Program-made: the position numbers and the translations under genes | DNA from: Meloidogyne chitwoodi | Lineage: Eukaryota > Nematoda > Chromadorea > Rhabditida > Meloidogynidae | NCBI GenBank assembly: GCA_015183035.1 | Contig: JACZZP010000008.1 | Span: 930,001-994,000, forward strand | DNA: 64,000 nucleotides | Direction: 5' to 3' | Part shown: one piece after another, positions 23,667 to 36,639 of the stretch | How positions within the stretch are numbered: the stretch's first letter is position 1 | How the letters are laid out: the number at the start of each line of letters is the position of its first letter | The notes under the pieces: generated by a model | Seen by the model: the letters and a program-made list of their open reading frames with translations, nothing else | Databases searched by the model: none | What the model was told of the DNA's origin: nothing

Positions 23667-25084
23667 ATGACTGAAACAAAAATTAACATTGATGAGGTTG
23701 AACTTTATGATCGACAAATTCGTCTTTGGGGGCTTGAGGCGCAAAATAGGTATTTTTAATGTTAAAATTAAATTTTATATTATTTTAGAATTCGGCAGTC
23801 TTCTGTATTAATTGTTGGCTTAACTGGTTTGGGTGCAGAAATTGCAAAGAATTTAATGCTTTCTGGGTTGAAGGCTCTTACATTGATGGATGATAAGGAG
23901 GCAAATTTGTATATTTTTAATTTTTAGATTTTTTTATTTTAGATCTCCGAGGCGGATAGACATTCTCAGTTTTTAATTTCACCGTCTGATCGAGGAAATG
24001 TATTTAATTATTATCAAAATAAATTATTAATTGTATTTTTAGCGTGCTCAAGCATCTCTGGAACGTTTAAAACAATTAAATCCAATGGTTCAAATAAATA
24101 TTGAAAATGGCTCAGTTGAATCTCAACCAGAAGACTTTTTCAAAAAATTTGATTTGGTTGTCCTTATTGATCAAGATTTTGATATAACTAACAAAATTGA
24201 CAAAATTTGCCGCAAACTTAAAATTCGTTTTCAAGCTGGTGGTGTTTTTGGTTGGATTGGTTTTGGATTTTTTGATTTTAATGATCATGTCTTCCTTTTG
24301 TAATAAACTTTATTTGGAAATTTATTTGTATTTTTTAAAATTAATTTTTAGTCCAAAACCAAAAGAATCACAAATGATACAAAACATTTTGGATGATGAT
24401 GAAAAGATGGAAGATGGTTCTGAACCAAAAAAGCTTAGAACTGACAATGAAAGCGAAAATCAAAACATTCCAACTTTTACTCTAGAAGACGAAGATGCTA
24501 AAATTAAAAAGGTTGTTTTTTAAATATTTTTTAAGAAATAAATTTTACTTTAGAATGTTCAATTTCCAAGTTTTGAACAAACTTTTGATATTAAACTTGG
24601 AATGAAAAAGTTACTTCGTCGGCGTTTCAGTTTGCCAAGTACTTATTATATTATTCGAGGTTATTTTAAATAAATAAATTTTAGAATTTATTTTTCTTTC
24701 TTAAAGCTTTTATGCAAATTATGAAAGAAAAGAAAGGGATTAATTATACAAAGGATGAAATAATTGAAAAATGGAAAAAGGAATTAGTGGAATTTTGTCT
24801 AGATGAATCGAAACAAAATTTCACTACCGATGATTTTGATTTGTATTTTTTATACTTTTTTTTAATATTATGTTTAAAATTAAGGTTTACAAAGCCGGCT
24901 TTAAATTCTGTATGTGCAATTGTAGGTAGTGTATTGGCTCAGGAGGCGATTAAGGTGGAAAATTAATTTTAAATTGAAAATATATAAATTTAAGGCATTA
25001 TCTCAAAATGATATTCCATTGAAAAATATTTTCCTTTATTCGCCTGTGGATTCTTCTGGAGTAGTTTGTGAGATCTCAGCTTGA
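23667..25084 (+). CDS. SAE1: SUMO-activating enzyme subunit 1 (SAE1/AOS1)
   Basis: The first exons give the E1 signature VELYDRQIRLWGLEAQNRIRQ, then the nucleotide-binding loop VLIVGLTGLGAEIAKNLMLS and LTLMDDKEISEADRHSQFL. Middle segments VESQPEDFFKKFDLVVLI and KLKIRFQAGGVFGWIGFGFF match the adenylation half of AOS1. The C-terminal TKPALNSVCAIVGSVLAQE is the conserved helix, and the protein ends VDSSGVVCEISA. AOS1 pairs with UBA2, which supplies the catalytic cysteine and most of the ATP site, to form the SUMO E1. About 340 residues, the usual size. An acidic insert (ILDDDEKMEDGSEPKKLR) sits in the middle, as in other SAE1 proteins. Introns are 40-55 bases. Confidence 0.94.
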
Positions 25085-25259
25085 TTAATTTACGTGACGT
25101 TTTATTTATTAAACATTTTTTTACTGTTTAAAAACAATTTTTGAACAAATAAAAAATATCCAAAATGTATCATTATCTTTGATAATTTTTAAATTTTTAT
25201 CTAAATTTTTTACCATATTAATATGAGAGATTTAAATCTCTAAATCTTAACAAAACTAA

Positions 25260-25820
25260 GAATAAGCTTGGAAATAACCAATTGATGTTCTACCTGTCCG
25301 CAAAGAGAATTCGCTTTTTTCTTTTCTTCTCTTGCATTTTTGGCGTTAGGAGAAGTACCCGCTTATTTTTCCTCTACACTGTAAAATGCCTTTTGGCACT
25401 TGGAAAGAAAAGGATAAAATAATTAAAATTAATAATAAAGTCAAAATATATTTAAGATAAGATTTAGAATTGTCCGAAGATAAGACATATTACAGAATTA
25501 CCTAAATATTTCTTTTATTGGTTTTTATCCCTTAATTATAATCCTATAAAAGGTTGTTATCCACCTGATCTTCTATAAATATATTGAGAATTTTATCCCA
25601 AATTTATGATCTTTGATTATTAATCTTTGGTCACTTTTAAAATAAATATATTTTGACTTTATTATTAATTAATTTTAATTATTTTATCCTTTTCTTTCCA
25701 AGTGCCAAAAGGCTATTACAGTGTAGAGGAAAAATAAGCGTGTACTTCTCCTAACGCCAGAAAAGAGCGAATTCTCTTTGCGGACAGGTAGGACATCAAC
25801 TGGTTATTCATAAGCTTTTA
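25260..25820. mobile_element. foldback element with inverted arms of about 180-195 bp
   Basis: The left arm (about 25263-25456) and right arm (about 25640-25817) are imperfect reverse complements. Shared blocks include CTACCTGTCCGCAAAGAGAA, GGCGTTAGGAGAAGTAC, TATTTTTCCTCTACACTGTA and CCTTTTGGCACTTGGAAAG. The arms differ by small indels; the left arm has extra TTCTCTTGCATT-type sequence. The loop of about 180 bases is AT-rich and non-coding. No transposase is present. It lies between the convergent 3' ends of SAE1 and iRhom. A target-site duplication is not clear. A hairpin of this size fits a MITE or foldback transposon. Confidence 0.8.
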
Positions 25821-26103
25821 AGAAAAAAACAAAATGTGTACCCATTATATTTATCAAGATTAAAAATTTAATATATTTTAAAAACATTAATTAATGGAAC
25901 AAAATCTTAAGGCTCTTAATATGTTGAGATTTAATAATTAATTATATTAAATGGTTGGAGGAATGGAGGTGATAAAATATAAAAAAGTCAAGGTTTAACC
26001 CGGATCTTATTTTAAGATAAAAATTAGAAAGGCATAAAGTGAAAGATGTACATGAAAAATGTAAAAAAATAAGAGGTAGTATATTTTATATAATTTCCAT
26101 TTA
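25821..26103. other. 3' spacer between foldback element and iRhom
   Basis: AT-rich sequence downstream of the iRhom stop codon (iRhom is on the minus strand). No features beyond its probable 3' untranslated region. Confidence 0.35.
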
Positions 26104-29100
26104 TTAAATTGGAATCCAATTGCGTAATATTAGTCCTTGATGATCACAGATTTTTGTAGGTATTGGGCAATTTAATAATGCTAATGGCTCATAATCAATT
26201 TGATAAAAGAAAAATAAAGTAGAAAGAACTGAGAATATAAAAGCAAGAATAAGAAAGGAAGCAGCAACTAAAGGCCTTCTCTTCCTAACTCTTCCCTTAC
26301 CAATTGTAATATAAGGAAGCAAAACTAAAAATGAAGAATTCATTTAAATATATTTTTTAAATTAAATAAACTGACTTATTGCTGTAAGAGATCCAATAAG
26401 GAATCCGCAAACTTGAGCCCAATTATCTAATATGAATAAATATATAAAATATTAATTTATTAAAAAATTGGTCACCCTTGAGTATCAACTTAACCAATTA
26501 GCCAAATTGCCAATTCGGTCAAGTCTTTAAACCAAGTCCTGAACAAAGATGAATCTATTGAGGGTGTTTTATTACTTGACCGAATTTATAATTTGACCAA
26601 CTGGCTAAGTTGATACTCAGGGTTGACTCGAAAAATTAACCTATCCAAGGCAAAAAACCAAGAATGAAAAGTGCAAACGCAATTGCCAAATGAAATAAAA
26701 GTACTCGAAATGGTTGATTTAACCAATTCCAACTATAGAGAATGTGAACTATTAAAGCACCTAAAATTCCTCCTTCAGAGCCTGCTGGTCCAACTTCAGG
26801 CTAAACATTCCAATTTTAGTAAAATATATCAAAATCCATACCTTACCATGTAAGGAACAAACACTGCACTTGCCAAATATCCACCAATTCCGGAAATGAA
26901 ATAAATTGCAGAAAGACGGTGCCAACCAATCTTAAAAAATAATATTTTTAATATTTAAATATAAAAAATCACTCTAACCATTATTTCAAATCTACGCATT
27001 ACAGTCAGATAAAGAGTCAATGATATTGCACAGCGAATTACTCTTTATAAAAATTTTAATAAAAAAATATTATCATCAGAAAATTACCCTGCATGAATAA
27101 AAAGAGGAGTAATTAAACGATAAATATGATCTGGAGAATCTTTGCGAATAAAGTTTGTCATTCCACAAACCTCATTCAAGCAAGAAACCTAAAAAGTATT
27201 TTTATAGAAAAAAATATATTAGAAAATTCTGCCTGAGAACAAAGTACCGCATTTGGATGAAAATAACCGCCAACAAAATCGCAATATTCCCTTGAAGTTA
27301 TTCTACACTGTCCGTGCATTTGAATGCAACATGGTCGGCCTGTTACTTCACAATGCATGTGTTTAACTGTTTCGGGGATAGAAGACGCTTTTTGCTCACA
27401 AATCTAAAAAAGAATGTGAAATTTAAAATGTTAAATTAACCGGCCATTCCATCAAGTCTACTCCCCAAATAAATGGATGAATAGAACGAGGTCTAATACA
27501 ATAACGAGGATCTTGACCACAAGCAACACGAATATTTGCACTTTCTGAAAATGTTCCATTTATCCATTTAATATGCCGAGCAAATTGTTTCTTTATAATT
27601 AAAGTTTTAATTGTAAAATTAAATAATACCGGACATTCAGATGTTTGATAACAGCCCCAAGGTCCAACACAACATCCTGTTGTTTCTGATTCTATTCTTC
27701 TTTCACGCAAAATCTGCTCATAAATTTTTTTATCACGTCTCATACAAGGAGTAAATTTGGCACCAACATGGACAAGATCTGACTAATAATAAAGTTGGTT
27801 TTATAAATTAAAATAAAGATAGTAGAGATGGACAAAGATTTATAAAAAAAATTTAGTTTTCGGAGCATTTGGACCAAATATAAGGGTTTATTTCAAAAAT
27901 AAAAAATACGTATTTAGGTCCAATCCAAATATTATTTTGTTCCCAAACAACAATATGTGCAGCAGAAAGAGAAGAGGTCATTACATTTCCACTATGTTCA
28001 ATAACACCAAAAGGATTGTAAATAATATTCAAAAAATCAGTTCCAATTCCAAAATTTAAAATCATAAAAAGCAAAACAAAAACATGAACTGTGCTAATCC
28101 AATATGTGAAACATGGCCTATAAATGATTTTTAAATATATTTTTTTAATTACCTATAATCACAAGAATAATCCCTCAATTTTATAATAAGTGAAGGGTCG
28201 GAAACAAATTGTCCATAAATTGGCAATCTCTTCCTTTGCCTATCTTCCATTGTATCGTCTGTAATCCGCTGCTTAGTAAAGTTAAACTTAAATATTAAAA
28301 TTGAAAAATAAATAAAATTTTACTTTTTGAAACGTTCGCAATCTTAAGACACTTTCCTCTTTAAGTTGACCACCAAGCAGACTGGTAAATTTGTAGAATT
28401 TGGATTTATTGTTTATCTATTAATTTACCTAGTTATGTTTTTTAAACTTAATTAAAATAACCTTAATCTCCAGAGCATTTGAATTTTGATTAGAAATTTG
28501 ACACGAATCAGGCAAAAGAGAATTTGTATTCTCTTGAAAGTTATTATCATCGATGGATTGATTTGGTATATCAAGGAAGAGAATATCAACGTCTTCATCA
28601 TCGAGATCCATCTGTTTAAAAAATAATCTCAGTAAATTCTAAACAATTCGGCTAAATCTAACCTGTTTATCTGACTTGTTTGAAATCAAGTTTGAAGATT
28701 TTGAATGCTCGAGACTTCCACGAGATTTTTCAACATCGGCCGATATACAAGTTCCCATTGTATTATTTCTATACAAACTCGAATTACATCTCGAACCTTT
28801 TTGGTTAGATGGAAAACTGCTTAAAACACCAGGAAGACGATCTCTATCACGAATTGAAACACAAGTGGGAATTTTAGTAACGTTTACACCATTTTTCTTA
28901 GATGAATAACCTTCTTGAAGTTGACGAAATAAATCACTAAAATATTAATTACTTAAAATTATTTAATAAACATTTACCCAGTAACAACAGAATTTAATCC
29001 TCTATAAGCCATTCCCAAAACACTTTCCCTTTTTTCAAGAATACAGTCTGGGTTGATGAGGCTTCGATCAAGTGATCGAGTTCTCGAGAGAGCTGTTGAT

Positions 29101-29327
29101 GCAGAGCGAATTGATCGCATTGAGTGCATAAGAGGTCGTTTTGTTGAATTATCCTTTCCATTTGTAAGTGAAACTTCTAAAAAAAAAGAATAAAATTTAG
29201 TCAAAATGTTGTCTTAACCATTTCTTGAGATCGAACATATTTCTTCTGCTGGTATATCAGGTTTGATTCCATATTGTACACAATGCCGTAAACGTCGCTG
29301 AGACCATTTGTCGCTTTCATCCATCAT
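26104..29327 (-). CDS. iRhom (inactive rhomboid, RHBDF family)
   Basis: A Ser/Arg-rich cytosolic N-terminus (LMHSMRSIRSASTALSRTRS) starts at the double ATG at 29327. Then come the first membrane helix and the large Cys-rich iRhom homology domain: ETTGCCVGPWGCYQTSECP, RVACGQDPRYCIRPRSIHPF, WGVDLMEWPVNL, and EVTGRPCCIQMHGQCRITS followed by REYCDFVGGYFHPNAVLCS. The rhomboid core carries VGPAGSEGGILGALIV, so the catalytic GxSG is replaced by GPAG, as in all iRhoms. It ends with LLPYITIGKGRVRKRRP and a final helix. iRhoms are ER/Golgi pseudoproteases; in mammals they escort ADAM17, and in flies they dampen EGF signalling. Nearly 30 residues of basic/Ser motifs match the N-terminal 14-3-3-binding type region only in composition. 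One intron holds a hairpin MITE (26470-26628). Confidence 0.93.
26470..26628. mobile_element. small hairpin MITE in an iRhom intron
   Basis: Two 55-base arms, 26470-26524 and 26574-26628, are imperfect reverse complements with blocks GAGTATCAACTTA and AATTCGGTCAAGT. They are separated by a 49-base loop. The whole 159-base element lies within one iRhom intron, making that intron several times longer than its neighbours. No coding capacity. Confidence 0.8.
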
Positions 29328-29665
29328 AAGCTTATTATTAGAGGTTCAGATTTTAATTTTATCCTAAAGCAAGATAAGTATGACTAAAAAAAAATCATCA
29401 AAATATGTATATTTTCATTTAGTTTTAAATCTTTAGAGAAATAGCGTTAAATAAAAATAGAGTGGAATAGAACTAAAGAAAATAAAAACCCTTTTTCTAA
29501 AATTAACTATAGAAGAAAAAACAAGTAAGGCAGTTATTTTATTTTATTCGTGTCTGGTAAATTCGATATTATTTAATTTATTTAATTATTTAATTTTTGT
29601 GATTTTTAGAAAGATTACTTTGCAGTACAATTTATTTTATTTTTTCTTTGGAAGCCGCTGTAATA
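29328..29665. promoter_or_regulatory. divergent promoter region, iRhom and UBE4
   Basis: Genes on either side point away from each other across 338 bases, so both promoters must be here or in trans-spliced outrons. The region is AT-rich with no obvious TATA or initiator motif that can be separated from background. Confidence 0.45.
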
Positions 29666-32600
29666 ATGTTTCGGAGTGATCCTAATGTAAGTCTTTTTCT
29701 ATTCTAACTTTATAATACTTTTTTCATTAAGAAAATCACACCTTCGGACGATTCAATTTTTGAAAAGTTGGAGCATGCGTTTGGTGTATCAGTATCGTCA
29801 AATGGAACTCTTTCAGTAGAATTTGATTCGTCACCGGAACTCATTATAAAGCTACAGAATATGCTAAGGAGCATTCAACTCAATTTGGATAGAGGTTTGC
29901 TTTTTAATAATTTTATTCTAAAATATTCGTTTTTTGTTAGTTAATCTGTCATTTGTCTTTGATGAAGTTATAATGGAAGCAATTAATTCAATCAAACCCA
30001 ATAAAAATGCAATTAATGCTTCAGATCATATTGATGACACAAACTTTAACTCATTGTTTAAAGCTAGTTTGAGTAATGGAGCCTCTTCCGCCTTTGATTA
30101 TATGCTTGGATTATATGGACGTTGTAATGGTTTAGTCAATCAGGTTTTGGTTTTAGATTCGGTCTAAATTTTTTGATCTTTAAGGGCCAACTCGGTCTTT
30201 CGGCCAAAATCTATTCGATTCTATCTGAACGTGTTAAAGTGCAATTTATTCTCTTTCTCCGTGGACTTTTATGTGTTAAGTAATTTTTTATGTTTACATT
30301 TACGCTTTATTTTAAATAACCTACCAGTTTCTCATATCGAGATATCTCAACAGTTTTTACTAAATTTTTGCTCAAGAATATTGAATCAATCACTCTCTTT
30401 TTGCATGATATAATTGTATGTTGTAAGGATATTTCATTGACTGACGATAATGCGTTGTATGAGGTTTTTTTAAATTTAAAAATAAATTTAACTTCAATTT
30501 ATTAAAGGTATTTTGCCCTGTTCTTGATATTCTTCGCTCTTTTGCCATACATAATAACATGATAAAACGATTTGAAGGACATCATTTGTCGCTTCTCGCT
30601 TCTTTACTTGAAATTAAAATGAATAATAATACTCGACCAATTGCTGATTTGGTTGGGAAAATTTAATTACTCTAATTATATATAATTTTAGCTTGTTTCA
30701 CGGCCAGATTTTCACCCTAATCAACTCATTACTGATTTTAAAGGCTGTGAATTTGTTCATTCTTCATTCCTCGGCCCTTTTATTGCGTTTAGCGTTGCTG
30801 GAAAACAATCACATCTTTATGTGAGTTTTCAAATTTTTAATTCATTTTTGAATTTATTTTAATTTAAAGGAGTTTTGCTTTGATAATAACGAAATATTGT
30901 TCAATTATGATGATTTGGAGAATAAAGAGACAAAAATTAGTGAATTTCAAACTCAATTACGCATGATAAGGGTAGTGATTTTCATCATTTAACAATTTAT
31001 TTTTTTCATTTTCAGATTAAAATGTATCAAATTTTCCATGCTCTAATAATAAACGCTTCAACTAGAAGTCGGACTTTGGGATATATTAGTCAAATTTTTG
31101 ATTTTAATAGAAAATTATCGCAAATTCAAGTGGAATACGAACAACTGGCAAATCCTACAGCAGTATTAAATTTACTTTCTGTTCTTCTTGATTTTGATAA
31201 AATTCCTGTTGAGAAAATTCAAGATGATTATATTTTTCATCCAAAATGTCTAATTAAATTGACTGGGATGAATACACTCAAAATGGATTCTGATATGCTC
31301 GAGACTTATCGTTCTAGTATTGGTAACCATTATATTGATATTTATTTTTAAAATACTTATTTTATTTAGATTTATCTTATACACCCAGTTTCAATACAGA
31401 GTGTTTTTATTTGACTATTGCATTTATGGGAATTAGGTCTTTAATATTTGATCACTTTTATTGATTTCCATTTACAGTATGACAACAATGATGAATAATT
31501 TGGCACGTATGGATAGGCACATTTATGAAATTCGACGTCAATTGCGAGAAGCTGAGGAGCAAATCCAACGAAAAGGCCAAAGTACCACATATCTAAATAG
31601 AGTAAAGGCAATAATACAACGAACAAAGGAGCTTTTGAAAGTGATTGTCTATTTATTTTCTTAAACATTTTTATTTATAGCGTTTTACTTTGAGCAATGT
31701 TTGTTACGACTGCTTGATCAATGATCATGTTTTTTTGTCAAAATGTGCAAACTTTACAAATAAAGTACTCCGTCTCTACCTTCGAAGTATTATGCCTGAT
31801 TCGTAAGATTTTTTTGAGAATTTTAATTTAATTCCTTTTAAGGGGAATCGATCCGTTTTCCTTCAAGCCGTGTATTGAACGTTTCACTGCACTCCCTGAA
31901 GTGTTTCTCGAAACAGCTATGGAATTTCTTCATTTCTTACTCGAGTTTTTTTTATATAAATGATACCCTTTTAATTTATTATTTAGAAATCCTCATCGTG
32001 CAAAAGTTATTACTGGAAATGTTTTGGACTTTCCCAGGCTCATTTTACATTTAATTGTGAATTTGCCACTTATTAGAAATCCTTTCTTGGCATCAAAAGT
32101 TTAATTTTTATTAAATTATTTTAATAATTTATTTTAGATTGTCAATATTCTTTATTCTATTTGTCCGAATGTTTCTACCGATGCTAGATTATTTTACAGG
32201 CAGATTATGAGTGACAAAATAGCCGTTGATCATTTGTTTCCAGTGCTTGTCAAATTTTATGCTGATGTTGAATCAACAGGTTTTTTAGTTTTACATTGTT
32301 CATTTTAAATATTTTACAGGATCTAACACTGAATTTTACGATAAATTCAATATTCGTCGAAATATTCAAGTCATTTTTCGGGTATGATTCAATTAAATTT
32401 TATTTTAATTTTATTTTAAGTTTATGTGGGCGGACCTTACTCATCGTAAAACATTGGTTCAATTCGCCGAGTAATTTCAAATAAATTTAACAAATTTTTT
32501 TATTACTTTAGAAAATCTTCTCCCGATTTTTGTCGCTTCTTGAATATGGTAATTAATGACACAACATTTTTGCTTGATGAATCGCTTGAGAAATTGAAGG

Positions 32601-33765
32601 TTTTTTCTTTCTGAATTTTTGTATATTATTTTTTGTAGAAGATAAACGAAATTGAAGCTCAGTTATCAAGCGAAGTTGTATGGAATTCGCTGAGCGAGGT
32701 TTTATTTGAGTTCGTAAATTGTAATTTTACTTTATGTTAGGAGGAACGACAACACAGAACAGAAATGTTGAGTGATGCAAAACGACAAGTTAGGATTTGG
32801 CTCAGTTTTGGCACCGAGACGATGGAATTGTTTCTATCATTAACTGGTGATGCTCCACAAATTTTCCTTCAGGAAGCACTTGGCGATCGTGTAGCTGCTA
32901 TGCTTAATAATAATATTGTGCAGGTATTTAATAATTATTTTAATGTTTAATTTATTTTATAGCTTTGTGGTCCGAAATGTTCTCAATTGAAAGTTCAAGA
33001 TGCGAAGAAACGATTTGATTGGGATCCCAGAAAACTGACTGAACTTATTGTCAATGTAAATATTTTAATTAATTAGTAAATAATCAGCGTAGTCAGATAG
33101 CCAGAGTTATTCCCAAAAAATTGAGAAAACTCAAGTAGAATTTTTTAAACTTGCTTGTAACATTTATGACAAATATTTAATTTAGGTCTATGTCAATCTT
33201 TCTTCTAATAATTTTGCCAAACAAATTGCACAGGATGAGGTTACACGAATAATTTATTTAGTTATAAATCATTTAGTTTTAGCGTTCTTATACTCCTGAC
33301 ACATTTGATTTAATTTTGAAACGTTTTAAAGAAAAATCTATTTTATCAGTCAGTCAATTTGAAGCATTTAAAATTGTGGTTGAACAGGCAAAAGAAGCCT
33401 ACAATGAAAAAACTAAATTTGAGGAGAGATTCGAAGATGAGATCCCTGATGAATTCAGAGGTTTTTATTTTTCACTTTTTAAATATTTTTTTATCATTAA
33501 GATGAAGTTTTGTTTACTCTGATGAGTGATCCTGTAATCCTTCCTTCTGGGCAAGTAATGGATCGAAAAAATATTTTACGTCATTTGCTTAATGACCCAC
33601 ACAATCCATTCACCAGACAGCCTTTGACTGAGGACGAGCTCAAACCAAGTTAGTGTCTTTTTCTTATTTTTAAAGTGTTTTTATTGTTCGACAGATAATG
33701 AACTTAAGGAGCGAATTACTAGATGGGTGACAGAAAAGAAGAAAAAAATTGGAGAGAAAATGTAA
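29666..33765 (+). CDS. ufd-2: ubiquitin chain elongation factor E4 (UFD2/UBE4 family)
   Basis: Many exons with 35-60-base introns encode a protein of roughly 900-1,000 residues. The C-terminal U-box is decisive: [40 protein letters not shown] and [11 protein letters not shown], then [20 protein letters not shown]. The UFD2 core precedes it, with [40 protein letters not shown] and [26 protein letters not shown] segments split over exons. UFD2 binds Cdc48/p97 and extends ubiquitin chains on substrates of the ubiquitin-fusion degradation pathway; the worm protein acts with CHN-1 in myosin chaperoning. The start [20 protein letters not shown] is short compared with vertebrate UBE4B, as expected for nematode proteins. 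The gene is followed by a 505-base gap. Confidence 0.9.
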
Positions 33766-34270
33766 TTAAGTTGTATTGTTAATATTATTTTACTATGTTA
33801 TAAATTTATTTTTCTAATATATTAGTTTAGGTGTGTCATACATTATAAATCATAAAGTAGGTATATTTTTTACTTTAAGACACGCATTACTAGGTTGACA
33901 GAAAAGTTTGACCACTATAAAAAAATTAAAGAGCAAAAGCTTATGTTTCTTTATCATTTGCATAAATTTTTTTGTTAAATATTGATTTCCCTCTCTAAAA
34001 TGGTTCGACAAAACGCCCTATGCTTTGATGATTTTTCCCTTAAAATTAATTTTTGAGTCTGGTACTCATACATACCTATATTTATTATAATTAATTGTAA
34101 TGATATTTTTGATAAATTTTTTTTACAACAAATTTATTACATTAAATATGTACTAATTTGTGTTAAAACAATTTAAATATATATTACTTTTTTCAATCAT
34201 ATAAGTAGATTATATTTTTGACAAAATAAATATATATTAAATAATATTATCTACATTAATTTATAGGGTT
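33766..34270. other. intergenic spacer before PDHA
   Basis: AT-rich; no open frame. A TTATAG acceptor-like tag at 34262-34266 immediately precedes the PDHA start (34271), suggesting trans-splicing at that point. No other structure is seen. Confidence 0.4.
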
Positions 34271-36035
34271 ATGATTTCAATTATGTTTCAAGGATCGCGA
34301 AAGGTTTTGTATTTAAATTTATTAATTTTTTACAATTTAAATTTAAGTTGTCTGGTTTATTTTTTATTCGTTCTTATGCTTCTGTTCAAGAAGCTACTCT
34401 TCAAACAAGACCTTATAAATTATTTAAATTAGGTTTATTTTCTTTTAATTTAAATTATATATTAATTTGTTTTTTTAAGATAGTGGGCCTAAAACAGAAA
34501 CGACACTAACAAAAGAAGATGCAATTTATTATTTTCAAAAGATGCAAACAATTCGTAGGATGGAGGTTTTGAATATATTTTATTTAAATTTAAAATAAAT
34601 TATAGACAACTGCTAGTAATTTATACAAAGAGAAGAAAATTCGTGGATTTTGTCATCTTTATTCTGGACAGGTAAATATTATTTTTAAGATTAATGAAAA
34701 TTTGAAGAGTACGAAGAACATTGTTTTAATATTATATTAAAGGAAGCATGTGCCATTGGAACATATGCTGCTATGGAACCAGAGGATGCAGTTATAACTG
34801 CTTATAGATGGTTTTTTCTTAAAATATTTATTTATTTTTATTTATATTTTAGCCATGGTTGGACTTATATTTTGGGTGCCCCTGTAGTTGATGTTATATC
34901 TGAATTAACTGGTATATAAATTATTTATTTATTTATTATATATTTATTATTTTTAGGTCGAATTTCTGGAAATGTTTATGGAAAAGGTTTTGAATTTAAA
35001 AATATTTTAAAATAATTTTAAAGGTGGTTCAATGCATATGTATGCAAAAAACTTTTTTGGTGGTAATGGAATTGTTGGAGCACAGATTCCTCTCGGAGCT
35101 GGCATTGCTTTTGCAATGAAATATAGAAATCAGAAAAATATTTGTTTAACTCTCTATGGGGATGGAGCCGCAAATCAAGGACAATTATTTGAAGCAACAA
35201 ATATGGCAAAACTTTGGAATTTACCTGTTGTGTTTATTTGTGAAAATAATGGGGTTTTTTGTTTTATTTTAATAGAAATTATAATTTTATAGTTTGGTAT
35301 GGGTACTTCTATTGAACGGGCATCTGCTTCTACTGATTATTACACTCGAGGGTTTTTTTAATACCAATTTATTTATTTAAAAAATAAATATTTTACAGTG
35401 ATTATGTGCCAGGGCTTTGGGTGGATGCAATGGATATTTTGACTGTTAGGGAAGCCATTAGATTTGCAAAGGAATGGTGTAATTCAGATAATGGGCCTTT
35501 AATGATTGAATTTGCCACATATCGTTACTATGGTCATTCAATGAGTGACCCTGGAACTAGGTTTTTTTATTTTTTTTTAAATTTAAATATATTTTATTAT
35601 TCAAAAATAAAAAGTTATCGAACGAGAGATGAAATACAAGAGGTTCGAAAAACTCGTGATCCCATTACTGGTTTTAGAGACAGAATCCTTACTGCAGGTT
35701 TGGTGACAGAAGAAGAATTAAAGGTTAATAAAAAAATATTTAAATAATTTAATTTATATAATTAATTAATTAGGAAATAGAAAAACAAGTACGTAATGAG
35801 GTTGATGAAGCAACAAAAATAGCATTGGCTGAAGATGGTATAAAAATAAACATTTTTTTTAAATAATAATTATTTTTTAAAAGTTTTACCTCCTGAAGCA
35901 TTATATAGTGATTTATATGCAAATACTTCTCCTCAATTAGTTAGAGGAACAACTTTTGATAAGTCTACAATTCAACAATATTCGACCACTGCTGAATTAT
36001 TAGGAAAATTAGGACGAAAAACAAAATCTTATTAA
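34271..36035 (+). CDS. pdha-1: pyruvate dehydrogenase E1 component alpha subunit
   Basis: A short mitochondrial-type leader ([20 protein letters not shown]) leads into E1 alpha. Landmarks in order: [80 protein letters not shown], the thiamine diphosphate motif [20 protein letters not shown] through ICENN, and [10 protein letters not shown]. The regulatory phosphoserine loop is intact ([17 protein letters not shown]), with an intron inside it. It ends [13 protein letters not shown]1 alpha pairs with E1 beta to decarboxylate pyruvate and lipoylate the E2 core in the mitochondrial matrix; phosphorylation of this loop by PDK switches it off. About 395 residues, the normal size. No partner gene is nearby. 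Confidence 0.96.
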
Positions 36036-36639
36036 AAAGATAATAAAAAATAATTGTTAAAAATTAGTATATTTACACCAAATGATTTTTTTTTTAAATT
36101 ATAGACCAGTGATTATAATTTTTGTTTGATTTTATCTGATAAATAAATTTATAATAAACTTATATTTTTTTGAAATAAATTATTTTTATATAAAAAAAAC
36201 CCCAAATAAATAGTTTTTCGATTTTTAAGAAAATTTACCTATTTTTTTTTTGTAGAAGATTTGAAAGTTGTTGTGATACTGGACGAACTTAAATAATTTT
36301 TTAATATTTTCTTAATTAAACTTTTCTTTTATTATTTTCTCGGAGATATTATTATTTTTAAATAAAATATTGTACTTTTGTTTTCTTCTAAAAATCTTTT
36401 TATTTATTTTTTCAGGTTAAATGAGGGCAAATGACTAAAGTATTATTGTAAATATAAAAATTGAGGATTAAAAAGAAAAAAATAAAATTGTGGATAATAA
36501 AATAAAAGGAAATAATTGCAGTAAAAGAGAAGAAAAAAATAAATTTTTTACAATTCTTTATTACGACATTTTTAAGAAAAAATACATAAATGGTTATTTT
36601 TCTTTAAATTTTATTTTTTAGATATTTATTTTAAATAAA
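36036..36639. other. intergenic spacer
   Basis: AT-rich 604-base gap between two plus-strand genes. Possible polyadenylation signals of PDHA lie at its left side. No frame or structured repeat is seen. Confidence 0.4.

Noticed and set aside
26671..26853. 60-codon plus-strand frame in iRhom
   Set aside because: It is antisense to iRhom rhomboid-core exons and has no coding character of its own.
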